This document shows positions 48,609 through 60,455 of a stretch of 64,000 nucleotides of DNA, piece after piece; position 1 is the first letter of the stretch, and every line of letters begins with the position of its first letter. The notes beneath the pieces were generated by a model. The model made no database searches, was not told the DNA's origin, and worked only from the letters and a program-made list of their open reading frames with translations. The DNA lies in assembly GCA_936450465.1 (NCBI GenBank), contig OW388291.1:75291936-75355935 (forward strand), read 5' to 3'. This DNA comes from Gibbula magus (Eukaryota > Mollusca > Gastropoda > Trochida > Trochidae). The position numbers and the translations under genes were made by a program.

Positions 48609-50079
48609 AGGGGAGATGTTGAGATCGAGTGAAAGTTTCTCTGTGCTCATCGTGCAGGTTGTGTGACCTCTGTCTGTAATGAGATCACCCCGAGCTTCAA
48701 GTTCGTACCGATAACGTGAAGGTTGTAGAAACAGAGAACAGAACATCAACACGACTTTAATTGCTGGCGAATGTCTTTTAGTCAACTTGCTACCAAATGT
48801 AACACATACATAACCGAAATTTATCTTTGAGAAGTCCAGCTTAACATTACATGATTATTTGTCAGAAAAGATCATAAAACAAACAGTGTGATTAAGTGAT
48901 CTATCATTTCGAAATAATCAAGATGAATTTGTATGAATTTCAAAGTCTAACTTGAAAAAAAGGATACATCAATACTTATTATTAAATAAACATATGTTAG
49001 TGTGACAGACCTTTCAATATCATTGCCAAGTATTACCCTAATTGAAAATCAAGTCTAGAGTTAAGTCTTAACTACTCAAATTCAAATTTCCAGAGGCTCC
49101 TTATTATTTCAAATCAAATTTTTAATACATTCATAAACAAAGTGTCAAACTATACCATTGCCGTGTTAAACAATGACCATATATGACAGTATATGTCAAG
49201 AAAGTCTCCTGAATATTTCAATATCTAAAATTACTGTACGTGTACATGTATTGCTAAAGTTTTAAACCTGTTCAGATCTGCAGTTAGATGTACAATGTAT
49301 TCTTCAAACAATTTATCATGTTACCCCAAGTGAGAGACATGGGCCATTGACATATCATAATCAAAACGTTAAGAACTGAAATATTTTGAATAATTACATA
49401 ATTCCATTGAACTATTGTCAGAAACAATCTGAGCATAGTCACTCGAGTAGTGTGTGCCCCTAAACGATAAAAGAAGGATTATATTTTAGGTTATTTTCCG
49501 CATCACCTAGAACGTTGAACAGAAGAGAAAAACAGTCGGTAGCCTCTTCAGACACGGTGCTGGGTTTCAGAAAACTGCCATTGTTTACCTCATTCCGTCC
49601 CATTTACTTATCTATTGTCTACACAAGCCCGGATCCGTTTTCACAGTAGCAAGTCAGTTCCAACTTTTTGAATTAACGGAGGGGAGATAACCCTTCTAAC
49701 TTGTTATCTGGTCTGGGTCAGATATAAGACCTTTTTGACATATAGTGGCGTAGGGAAGAGCTTGAGAGGAAATCTATTACTGTGAGTGTCTTGTTTTTAA
49801 AAGACAAATTCGCCCTTGTTTTTATGATGCTGCACGTAAAGATCCCTGAAAGATTGTTTATTTTCTTCTTTTTTTTCAAAATGTGTGTTTTGACATTTCT
49901 AAAACTCTAAGCAGTTAATTCTTTACATGTATACCTTAGTTGTAATGTACACGATTTTGTTTTTATATATTTTATCAGGTGCAGTTGATATTATTTTGAT
50001 ATTCCATAAAGTACTTTTATAAGAGGAACAATATACATTTAATTGTTCTTGCAAAGTAAGCTAAGCTGTCAAAAGTTTT
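48609..50079. other. AT-rich DNA, no gene supported
   Basis: Short frames only. No repeat recognised before the inverted units at 50080. Confidence 0.5.
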
Positions 50080-50139
50080 GAGATGTACTTACACAATGTA
50101 TAAAAACCAAGATAGACAAAGAGATGTACTTGTATAAAG
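50080..50139 (-). repeat. Inverted unit(s) of the 34-bp repeat
   Basis: Bases 50106-50139 (ACCAAGATAGACAAAGAGAT, then GTACTTGTATAAAG) are the reverse complement of one 34-bp unit, and 50080-50098 resembles part of another. They lie about 12 bp before the direct array begins, so the boundary is palindromic. Confidence 0.8.
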
Positions 50140-50150
50140 GCATAAACAGA

Positions 50151-53100
50151 CTTGGTCTTTTTAAAATTACATCTCCATGTCCATCTTGGTCTTCATACAA
50201 GTACATCTCCATGTCCATCTTGGTCTTCATACAAGTACATCTCTATGTCCATCTTGGTCTTCATACAAATACATCTCCATGTCCATCTTGGTCTTCATAC
50301 AAGTACATCTCTATGTCCATCTTGGTCTAATACAAGTACATCTCTATGTCCATCTTGATCTTCATACAAATACATCTCCATGTCCATCTTGGTCTTCATA
50401 CAAGTACATCTCTATGTCCATCTTGATCTTCATACAAGTACATTTCTATGTCCATCTTGATCTTCATACAAGTACATCTCTATGTCCATCTTGGTCTTCA
50501 TACAAATACATCTCCATGTCCATCTTGATCTTCATACAAGTACATCTCTATGTCCGTCTTGGTCTAATACAAGTACATTTCTATGTCCATCTTGATCTTC
50601 ATACAAGTACATCTCCATGTCCATCTTGATCTTCATACAAGTACATTTCTATGTCCATCTTGATCTTCATACAAGTACATCTCTATGTCCGTCTTGATCT
50701 TCACACAAGTACATTTCTATGTCCATCTTGATCTTCATACAAGTACATTTCTATGTCCATCTTGATCTTCATACAAGTACATCTCCATGTCCATCTTGAT
50801 CTTCACACAAGTACATTTCTATGTCCATCTTGATCTTCATACAAGTACATCTCTATGTCCGTCTTGGTCTAATACAAGTACATTTCTATGTCCATCTTGG
50901 TCTTCATACAAGTACATCTCTATATCCGTCTTGGTCTAATACAAGTACATCTCTATGTCCATCTTGGTCTTCATACAAGTACATTTCTATGTCCATCTTG
51001 ATCTTCATATACAAGTACATTTCTATGTCCATCTTGGTCTTCATACAAATACATCTCCATGTCCATCTTGGTCTTCATACAAGTACATTTCTATGTCCAT
51101 TTTGGTCCTATACAAGTACATCTCTTTATCCATCTTGATCTTCATACAAGTACATCTCTATGTCCATCTTGGTCTTCATACAAATACATCTCCATGTCCA
51201 TCTTGATCTTCATACAAGTAAATCTCTATGTCCATCTTGATCTTCATACAAATACATCTCCATGTCCATCTTGGTCTTCATACAAGTACATCTCTATGTC
51301 CATCTTGATCTTCATACAAGTACATTTCTATGTCCATCTTGATCTTCATACAAGTACATCTCTATGTCCGTCTTGGTCTAATACAAGTACATTTCCATGT
51401 CCATCTTGATCTTCATACAAGTACATCTCCATGTCCATCTTGATCTTCATACAAGTACATTTCTATGTCCATCTTGATCTTCATACAAGTACATATCTAT
51501 GTCCGTCTTGATCTTCACACAAGTACATTTCTATGTCCATCTTGATCTTCATACAAGTACATTTCTATGTCCATCTTGATCTTCATACAAGTACATCTCC
51601 ATGTCCATCTTGATCTGCACACAAGTACATTTCTATGTCCATCTTGATCTTCATACAAGTACATCTCTATGTCCGTCTTGGTCTAATACAAGTACATTTC
51701 TATGTCCATCTTGGTCTTCATACAAGTACATCTCTATATCCGTCTTGGTCTAATACAAGTACATCTCTATGTCCATCTTGGTCTTCATACAAGTACATTT
51801 CTATGTCCATCTTGATCTTCATACAAGTACATTTCTATGTCCATCTTGGTCTTCATACAAATACATCTCCATGTCCATCTTGGTCTTCATACAAGTACAT
51901 TTCTATGTCCATTTTGGTCTAATACAAGTACATCTCTTTATCCATCTTGATCTTCATACAAGTACATCTCTATGTCCATCTTGATCTTCATACAAGTACA
52001 TCTCAATGTCCATCTTGGTCTAATACAAGTACATTTCTATGTCCATCTTGATCTTCATACAAGTACATCTCTATGTCCGTCTTGGTCTAATACAAGTACA
52101 TTTCTATGTCCATCTTGATCTTCATACAAGTACATCTCCATGTCCACCTCGTTCTTCATGCAAGTACATTTCTATGTCCATCTTGGTCTTCATACAAGTA
52201 CGTCTCAATGTCCGTCTTGGTCTAATACAAGTACATTTCTATGTCTATCTTGGTCTTCATACAAATACATCTCTTTATCCGTCTTGGTCTAATACAATAA
52301 CATTTCTATGTCCATCTTGATCTTCATACAAGTACATCTCAATGTCCATCTTGGTCTAATACAAGTACATTTCTATGTCCATCTTGATCTTCATACAAGT
52401 ACATCTCTATGTCCATCTTGATCTAACACAAGTACATTTCTATGTCCATCTTGATCTTCATACAAATACATCTCAATGTCCATTTTGGTCTAATACAAGT
52501 ACATTTCTATGTCCATCTTGATCTTCATACAAGTACATCGCTATGTCCACCTCGTTCTTCATAAAAGTACATCTCTATGTCTATCTTGGTCTTCATACAA
52601 ATACATCTCTTTATCCACCTTGGTCTAATACAAGTACATTTCTATGTCTATCTTGGTCTTCATACAAATACATCTCCATGTCCATCTTGATCTTCATACA
52701 AGTACATCTCTATGTCCATCTTGATCTTCATAAAAGTACATCTCTATGTCCATCTTCATGCAAGTACATTTCTATGTCTACCTTGGTCTTCTTACAAATA
52801 CATCGCTTTATCCGTCTTGGTCTTATAGAAATGCATCTCTATGTCCACCTCGGTTTTCATAAAAGTACATATCTATGTCCATCTTGGTCTTCATACAAAT
52901 ACATCTCAATGTCCATCTTGATCTTCATACAAATACATTTCTATGTCCATCTTGGTCTTCATAAAAGTACATTTCTATGTCCATCTTGGTCTAATACAAG
53001 TACATTTCTATGTCCATATTGATCTTCATACAAGTACATCGCTATGTCCACCTCGGTCTTCATAAAAGTACATCTCTATGTCTATCTTGGTCTTCATACA

Positions 53101-53412
53101 AATACATCTCTTTATCCACCTTGGTCTAATACAAGTACATTTCTATGTCTATCTTGGTCTTCATACAAATACATCTCTTTATCCATCTTGCTCTAATACA
53201 AGTACATTTCTATGTCTATCTTGGTCTTCATACAAATACATCTCTTTATCCATCTTGGTCTAATACAAGTACATTTCTATGTCCACTTTGCTCTTCATAC
53301 AAGTACATCTCTATGTCCATATTGGTCTCTTTACAATTTAATCTCTATGTCTATCTTGGTCTTTATAAAAATGCATCTCTATGTTTATCTTGGTCTTATA
53401 CAGGCACATCTA
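50151..53412 (+). repeat. 34-bp tandem array, about 96 units
   Basis: The unit reads CTTCATACAAGTACATCTCT followed by ATGTCCATCTTGGT. Frequent 33-bp units carry GGTCTAATACAAG. Variants include TCTTGAT/TCTTGGT, CATTTCT/CATCTCC and GTCCGTC. The tail from about 52,540 is more diverged (CACCTCG, TTTATCC). Because 34 is not divisible by 3 and the consensus lacks stops on the plus strand, all three plus frames are open and each cycles through a 34-residue repeat, giving spurious frames up to 159 codons. The minus strand is closed by TAG and TGA. Confidence 0.95.
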
Positions 53413-54175
53413 TAATAATATTGTTCATGTTCTACGGATATGATCGTGTCTTATACAAGCGTTGTCTCGTTTTGCCATCACAAGATGTCATGTTCAACTT
53501 TCCCTGCCATCTTTGTACACCTAGCTCTTTGATCTCGCCGGCACAGGTAATTTGACGCTTGACTTGCCCTCCAGAAGGTGAGATGCTCTCTCGCTCCATC
53601 TACTTCACTCCGCGTACACGTCAAGGACGACTGGGATAACAGAGCAGATTGCAGGGCGGAACGGAATAACACTAGTTTGTGGATACTACGTCTTTGCACT
53701 TACCAAAATGTACCTAAATGTACTGTCAGTTATAGTACATGAAGCACCGAGTGGGCCCCTCGCCATGACGGGACACTGATGAACGAATTCAAGCTGAATG
53801 TTTGATGAAATCTTGGAGAAAATATATTTACCCTTAATGTTGTTGTAGTCTTTAAGTACTTTGCACTAAGCTCCGTGTTCTCGTACATCAGAAACATCTA
53901 TTGTTACCTTGTGTGAACCCATCGTATACTAGTCTTGCTGTTTGCCTTCTTGAAACGATGTTGATATACGCCACTTGTAATTATAAACGTTATAAGCATC
54001 AGTGCTAAACGTTTAAATCGTTAAATAAAACACTGACTGTCCTTGTTTTTAGTTGGCGTAATTACGTAAGTGTTGTCATTGCCGGTACTAGTGCTGTATT
54101 AGAATTGTGTATTACAGGATATTTCTGAATCATGACATGACATCGTTTATAGTGTGTGTTGACTGACTTACTACC
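53413..54175. other. No gene supported
   Basis: Bases 53500-53700 are somewhat GC-richer than their surroundings, but no exon or motif is recognisable. Confidence 0.5.
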
Positions 54176-54260
54176 AAGCCTCAGTGATAGAGCGTTCAAC
54201 TTGATGGCTATCTGGAAGACCAGGTTAATATCAACATTGTTGTTTAAATGTGATTTAATA
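54176..54260 (+). mobile_element. Possible degenerate tRNA-like SINE head
   Basis: CCTCAGTGATAGAGCGTTCA near 54179-54198 resembles a tRNA A box, and CCAGGTTAATATC near 54220-54232 is a poor B-box match. It is listed as a possible relic only. Confidence 0.3.
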
Positions 54261-54371
54261 TTGCTGTAAGGTATTTGCTAGAAGCGACATAAAACGAATG
54301 CTAAATTGATTAAGTCGAAGAGAGATACTGACTATCAATTTGTTTAATGTAGTGTTAACATAAGAGAATCA

Positions 54372-54396
54372 CCCCCCCCCCCCCCCCCCCCCCCCC
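54372..54396 (+). repeat. Poly-C homopolymer (25 nt)
   Basis: Twenty-five consecutive C followed by TTTT. Length is likely unreliable in sequencing. Confidence 0.95.
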
Positions 54397-54439
54397 TTTT
54401 AAAGTAATATAACACGCATTATTAGACATATGTGTGACT

Positions 54440-54960
54440 GTATATTTGTGTTCCTTTGTCAGACAGAAGAATTGGCATGTTATCTCTTGGATTGTACATA
54501 TTCCTTTAGTGATATTCACACTGCCCAAGGATTTGTTTCCAGTGTATATGTGTGTGTTACTCTATATAACAGATGCATTGACATTTTGCCTCTTACGTTT
54601 AATAATATGTTCCTTTACCTGCAGAATCATTGGCCTATTATCTTCTGTGTGTATGTTACACTATCATCCAGAAGCAATGACATAACTTCTTTGAGAGGCA
54701 TTTTAGAAGCTGGTATGATGAATAAGGACAAGTTCTATGGATAGTCAATAAAGAAGTTGACTATCCATAGAACTTGTCCTTATTCAATTGACATAACGTC
54801 TCCAATATGTGTGTGTTACTCTGTGTTACAGAAGCCATAATATATAACCGCTTGTGTGTGTATATTATGTTACTCTTCCATACTGAAGCAATATGACATA
54901 TAACCTTCTGTGAATGTATGTGTTACTCTGTGTCGCGGAAGCAATGACATATGTACACAT
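54440..54960 (+). repeat. Degenerate GTTACTCT...GAAGCAATGACAT tandem region
   Basis: The pair of blocks TGTGTTACTCT and CAGAAGCAATGACATA recurs at about 54552, 54653, 54815, 54868 and 54918 with uneven spacing. The region contains the hairpin at 54719-54786. Spurious frames of 83 and 104 codons overlap its first half. Confidence 0.7.
54719..54786. repeat. Perfect inverted repeat, 30-bp arms and 8-nt loop
   Basis: Arms 54719-54748 and 54757-54786 are exact reverse complements around the loop TAAAGAAG; the inner arm end is ATGGATAGTCAA. The absence of mismatches contrasts with the decayed repeats around it. Confidence 0.95.
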
Positions 54961-56929
54961 CCCTGGCCATCTGTTTTCTTCATCTGTCTCCTCTTTGTTC
55001 TATTTCTTGGAGATAAGAACATATGTTAAAGCAGTTAATCTTCTTTGAAAGCATGATCAATTTATTGTCCCATTAGTTACAAAAAACTCTGACAAAAACC
55101 TGACTGCAGGCCCAGTAAACAAAACTTTAAACGTTTTAACGCGCATTGGGTGTAATGTTTACAATTTGGCCGTCAAAACAAATTACAGTTATTTTAGCCT
55201 TAATGCAAACGCTAAGCCGGTCTCCAGATGTAAGGGTTTTAACAATCTCCTTTGTACAAAATCATTTTGACAGTTATTTCATAAAATCTTTGAAAAAACT
55301 AACGAGGAAATCATTTTCTGTAAAGAGATTTACCTTCAGATTGGTATACTCGTATATATGGAGATAAGCGTGTCTAGAGGAAAGATACAAGGATAAATGG
55401 GTATCTATAAGGTCATCAGATTTAATATGTGCATGAAGTGAGACAGAAACATCATTCAATTAAATGATAATCATCAAGTATGCACAGTAGATTTTAACAT
55501 TAAGGACATGAGCATGTTTACATCAAGGCCTAACAGGTCTGTGTACGTTTTTAAAGCTGTATTACGTGTCTGTAAAAGACTATGAAAGTCTGAAAAATTC
55601 CAGCATGCATCACGTATAAATCAATGTTAACCTCGTTGGGAACAACATTCAAGATATTTCTTTACAGATGGTTTTTGGTTTCAAGTTGAAGCCATTATTT
55701 TGGAGAATTATAAATGTATATATATATTTAATGTCAAAGAAGCTTTATATAGACATGAACAAACTTACACAATTATTTGAAATAATTGAAATGAGTTTAA
55801 ATTTCCCCTTTTTGTTTCATTGATATGATTAGCTTTAGCTTATATGTACAATTATTACAAAACTATTTACTTATTTCAGCAGTTGATTTGCTTGGAAATT
55901 TAAATTCATCAAAGTAATGATATAATATTTGAGTCTAAGAATTTCAAATATTGTTCATGTTTATACATGTGCACGTATATTTCTTTATGCTTTTACCTCT
56001 TTAGTCTTACACTCAGACTCTGAAAAAAGTATCATTAAAGCATTATTATGTATTTATTTTATCAAATATTTAAAAGGAGATTATGAGAAATGGGATTTTC
56101 AGAAATCTTCTGAAAAGAGAGGCTCCTTTTCAATATAGTTTTAAATATAATTTTCGTCGAAGTGGTAAAATATATTACTTAATGTATAGTCTAGTCTAGA
56201 CATTTTGAATAATAACCTAGACTGTGTTTAAAGCTCTTACAGACAAGGACGGACGGCACTACACTGACCTCATCAAAAGTAAAAACAGCAAATCCATTAA
56301 ATAATCGGGGAAATTGATTCTCGGGGACACGAAACGGCAAATGTAATCCAAAATATGAGAAGGTATCACTGAGTGTGACCAAATGTTGGAGATCAGTTTA
56401 GCGTCTCCTATCCTACCTTTAACATCATCAACTAGTGACATTCTCTAACTTACAATACCCAAATGTTCAGAAAAGTATACAAGAAAGGTTTAGTCATAAA
56501 TTTAAATATGCCCAAGAGGCTTTAAGGTGGCATCCCTATGCATCCATAGATGTATCTCACTTGAAGTATTCCTTTTTCACAGAATGTTCTATATATTTAA
56601 AGCTAACATCCTACAGCATGATATCAATCGGATTTCATTTATTTGCTGTGTAAATAAGTCGTTTAACTGAAGAGCCTCTTCTTACGCCAATCTAGCAAAG
56701 ACCTACTTTTATATCAAATCTGATGTCACCACCCAAAAGGGCGTTGTCTTAATGTGGCTATCTGTCTCTCTCAGTCACAATATACAAACGCCACTGGCAC
56801 TATTTTTCATCTCGGACGTATCAAGAAAAAGCTATATAAACAGGTCTCGCATCAGGGAATAGCGTTTGAGTTGAAGAACAATATTGAGGTTCTTTTACCC
56901 AAGATGAATAGTGGTGCCCTGAAAGGTCT
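54961..56929. other. AT-rich DNA, no gene supported
   Basis: Short frames only. No repeat recognised. Confidence 0.5.
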
Positions 56930-56962
56930 TTAAAGGCACTGTAGCACGTTTTCATGGTTTTA
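56930..56962 (+). mobile_element. Solo terminal repeat of the TTAA MITE family
   Basis: TTAA at 56930-56933 followed by AGGCACTGTAGCACGTTTTC matches the TTAA-AGGGGCTGTAGCACG end of the elements at 38273 and 63111. The interior is not recognisable downstream, where a foldback element begins. Confidence 0.65.
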
Positions 56963-56993
56963 TATGTTCATTTACAATTAAGAGGATATTTGG

Positions 56994-57413
56994 CTTTTCT
57001 TGACTAATACCATGTCTATCTCATTGAGTGAGGTAGAAAGGTTATATTTTCATGAGTGGCGCAGCCACGAGTGAAAATATATAATTTTTCTACCTCACGA
57101 GATGAGATAAACATGGTATTTGTCAAGAAAAGACACATTTTCTATTTATCATATGACCAAATCGTTGCATATTCACCGAAATAGACTTGCATTTACGTTA
57201 AGTCGGTTTCAGAATGAGCCTGTCGCCTCAGCAACAATGTGACGTCATGAACGTGTCATGACGTCGGATCATTGTTTTATGACGTCAGGTCATTGTTATA
57301 TCAGTCACTAGTGACTGATAACACGTTCCATTGTTATTTTCACCAGTGACTGATACACGGTTTATTTTCATTGATAGATCCCGGTATTTCACCTGCAATC
57401 ATATGATAAAAAA
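56994..57413. mobile_element. Two-part foldback element 1
   Basis: Part one is an imperfect palindrome, 56994-57132, with CTTTTCTTGAC/GTCAAGAAAAG at the ends and GTGGC-GCA-GCCAC at the centre (57056-57068). Part two, 57140-57413, is bounded by inverted TTTATCATATGA/ATCATATGATAAA. It holds TGACGTCA at 57240 and 57280, TGACGTC at 57259, and a 22-bp perfect palindrome at 57299-57320 (central CAGTCACTAGTGACTG). No coding frame. The same architecture recurs at 57579-58019. Confidence 0.75.
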
Positions 57414-57578
57414 GGTGTATTTGTATATCTTTACTTAAGAAGTCCATTACACTTCTCTTTTGTCTTTTTTATGGCAAAAACAGTTTTGTGTTACTACCGA
57501 AGAATATTTTGGGGAGAAAGGATATATTCTGGTTTGTGCACGTATGCTTAGTCCTGTCAAATGGCTGGGGATACATAG
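57414..57578. other. Spacer between foldback elements
   Basis: About 165 bp without a recognised feature. Confidence 0.4.
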
Positions 57579-58019
57579 AGAATCTCACCCAAGTGTCTTC
57601 AAATATATCAACACGAGTTGATAAAAGTTACAAATATCCGAGGCTTGCCGAGGATATTTTTACTTTTATCAATGAGTGTTGATATATTTGATATCAGAAG
57701 ACACGAGGGTGAGATTCTATTTATCATCCAAAATCATTCTTATTACGTTTCAGTGAAAATAGTGTTCATCCTTGAGCACATCTTTGCCATTTGACTTCCA
57801 GTGCGGTGAGGTCATAGCATTGTGACGTCATCATGTTTATGACGTCATAGGATTGTGATGTCATTACTCGATGATGTAAATGCTTTGTGATGTAATGTAG
57901 TTGACGGCGAGAGGGCATTGTGTAAAATCTACTGCCAAAACGATATCTCCTAGGAGATATCGCTTGATCTCCCACAAGCGATATCTCCTGTGGAACACAG
58001 TTTTGGATGATAAAATAAG
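57579..58019. mobile_element. Two-part foldback element 2
   Basis: Part one is an imperfect palindrome, 57579-57718, with AGAATCTC/GAGATTCT ends, ATATATCAACACGAGTTGAT against ATCAATGAGTGTTGATATAT inside, and a CCGAGGCTTGCCGAGG centre. Part two, 57714-58019, is bounded by TTTATCATCCAAAA and its inverse TTTTGGATGATAAA. It holds TGACGTCA at 57823 and 57840 and a 22-bp perfect palindrome at 57941-57962 (central ATATCTCCTAGGAGATAT), with a further copy of AAGCGATATCTCC just after. It is a diverged sister of element 1. Confidence 0.75.
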
Positions 58020-59344
58020 ATCCATTAATTAGGTCCTTTTTCAGCTAGTCCCGACGAAGTATATAAACGTCTATATATATTACATATATGGAATTGAAAG
58101 CGTAAATAAATCAAATAGATGAGGGTTCTGACTTCAATAATTCGTTTTGAAATATCATAGATCATAACTTGTAATCTTAAAAATAAATCAGGTTATAAGA
58201 CATACTAGACAAAAATATAAATGATATAAGCACATTTAAAATCCTTTATAATAGATTATTTAATCATTTATACAGTGAAAAAATATCAATCATGAACATT
58301 CAAATATCCCTAATTTATTTTGCCAAATATATTTGAAAGATTTCTTCATGTGTTATTTTGATGTTATTTTTATGTTCTTTAGAAGCATACCGGAATACAC
58401 CCTTCGAAATCCATTATTACAAAACTATCCCTGTGGTCCCGGTCTTACTCTCTGTCTTGCATTTTAAGTTTAGTATACGAGATTCTACTGCTGAATAAAA
58501 AGATTTAGTAAAGGACCTTTCTTTCAGAGGATTTTCCAGTTTTTACTTCATTCACAACTGTTGACCAAGTTGGAATCCGGTTTAGTCGATATGAAATCAA
58601 TCAGTCAGGAATGTATACTTCAAATACTAGTATCTTAACTGTTTTTTTATTTGATAATTTTTTTTAAAATACTCTATTTAACAGTGAATGGTAATAAATA
58701 AGTCACTGATTTTGGTTTTAGCAACGAAGGTCAAAACAAAAGATCGCAACATGTAAAATACGTTAAAATGATCTTCATGTATTCATTTTACGACAAAGCA
58801 TTTGCTTTTCAGGAGAAACATGTCATCGCATAACATGTTTAGAATCGGAGAATAAAATAACTTCCACTCGCTTCAATTTCTGTCTTCTAAAAAATCAGAG
58901 ATTGAATGTCAACTCAAAGCTATTAATCAAACATTCAGTGTTTGTAAATAAAATGATCTCTTAAGATCAAGTTATCCAAACGTGTCAGTTATGTTTTAAC
59001 TAAATGATGTTTACGTTTATTCTATCACAGCTGATGCATTTAAAGGTATCAATTAACATAAACACGTTGTTAAGAGACAAACATTCCTTCTTACAGTGAA
59101 AAGTTCACCAACTTTAGCACATGTGCATTAGTCACTAGTCTAGTACATATTTCAGTATCGTAAATGACGTCACTTCCGCCAAATGGCCTCCATGTGAAGG
59201 TCATGGATCATTAAGAGTATTGGTGATAAACCACACGTGTAAAGGCGAGAACACGCGTTGAACAAGCCACTGGTCTGTATGACAGGTCCGTGTGTAAATA
59301 TAGTTCATGGCGTTCAGTATGGCCTCCCTGTGGATTGTGCGTAG
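58020..59344. other. AT-rich DNA, no gene supported
   Basis: Short frames only. Nothing recognised before the 152-bp array. Confidence 0.5.
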
Positions 59345-60221
59345 ACTCGAAAACCATAAGACATATCTCAACGAAACTTGGTGTGTGAAACAATCGTCAT
59401 GTGTAGATGTGCCTTTTGAGGTTTTCAACTTCTTCGAGTTATTTTTTTTGACCGTTTCCATGGAAATGTAACTTAGACTTTCGTTTCCGGGGGGATTGAA
59501 ATTGGCTCCTTCGTCCGTCCGTCCCGATTTTGTTTCCGGAGCAGAACTCGAAAACTATAAGACATATCTCAACGAAACTTGGTGTGTGGAACAATCATCA
59601 TGTCTAGATGTGCCTTTTGGGGTTTTCAACTTCTTCGAGTTATTATTGTTTACCGTTTCCATGGAAATGTAACTTAGAATTTCGTTTCCGGAGCAGAACT
59701 CGAAAACCATAAGACATATCTCAACGAAACTTGGTGTGTGAAACAATCATCATGTGTAGATGTGCCTTTTGGGGTTTTCAACTTCTTCGAGTTATTTTTT
59801 TGACCGTTTCCATGGAAATGTAACTTAGAATTTCGTTTCCGGAACAGAACTCGAAAACTATAAGACATATCTCAACGAAACTTGGTGTGTGGAACAATCA
59901 TCATGTGTAGATGTGCCTTTTGGGGTTTTCAACTTCTTCGAGTTATTTTTTTGGACCGTTTCCATGGAAATGTTACTTAGAATTTCGTTTCCGGAACAGA
60001 ACTCGAAAACTATTAGACATATCTCAACGAAACTTGGTGTGTGGAACAATCATCATGTGTAGATGAGCCTTTTGGGGTTTTCAACTTCTTCGAGTTATTT
60101 TTTTGGACCGTTTCCATAGAAATGTAACCTAGAAGTTTGTTTCCGGAACATAACTCGAAAACCATAAGACATATCTCAACGAAACTTGGTGTGTGGAACA
60201 ATCATCATCTGTAGATGTGCC
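59345..60221. repeat. 152-bp tandem array, about 5.5 units
   Basis: Unit starts are near 59345, 59542, 59694, 59845, 59997 and 60149, giving spacings of 197, 152, 151, 152 and 152 bp. The first unit carries a 45-bp insertion (about 59490-59535, with GTCCGTCCGTCCC). Each unit contains ACTCGAAAACCATAAGACAT, CAACGAAACTTGGTGTGTG and CCGTTTCCATGGAAATG. Minus-strand frames of about 60 codons recur because the repeat recurs; 152 is not divisible by 3. Non-coding. Confidence 0.94.
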
Positions 60222-60455
60222 TGAAAGGCCCGATGGGCTTATGGCATTGCACGGTGTCCAGCCGTCTGTAAATTTTTCGCATTTTGTCTTCTTCTCCAGA
60301 ACCACTTTGTCTAAGGAGCTGAAATTTTGTGTGTTGTGTTTAGTTGAAAAAAGGTTCATAGTCACTGTTATTCAACAACTATTCTTCAATAATTTTTCCC
60401 AAAGGCGGGGGATATGGCCGACTCTGTCTGCTTGTTTTATTTCAAATGAAGTCGT
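60222..60455. mobile_element. Dispersed-repeat-like segment adjoining the array
   Basis: It starts GGCCCGATGGGCTTATGGC and ends with GGCGGGGGATATGGCCG. From memory these resemble the ends of a repeat class common in mollusc genomes, but this is unverified. It directly continues from the last partial 152-bp unit, so the array may be an internal expansion of the same element. Confidence 0.45.

Noticed and set aside
50177..53555. Overlapping 60-159 codon frames as a secreted repeat protein
   Set aside because: All three plus frames are open in the 34-bp repeat, which is expected from the stop-free unit and not from selection.
59201..60201. Family of about 60-codon minus-strand genes with a shared MFHTPSFVEICL start
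   Set aside because: They recur only because the 152-bp unit recurs. The period is not divisible by 3 and each frame runs into the next unit out of phase.
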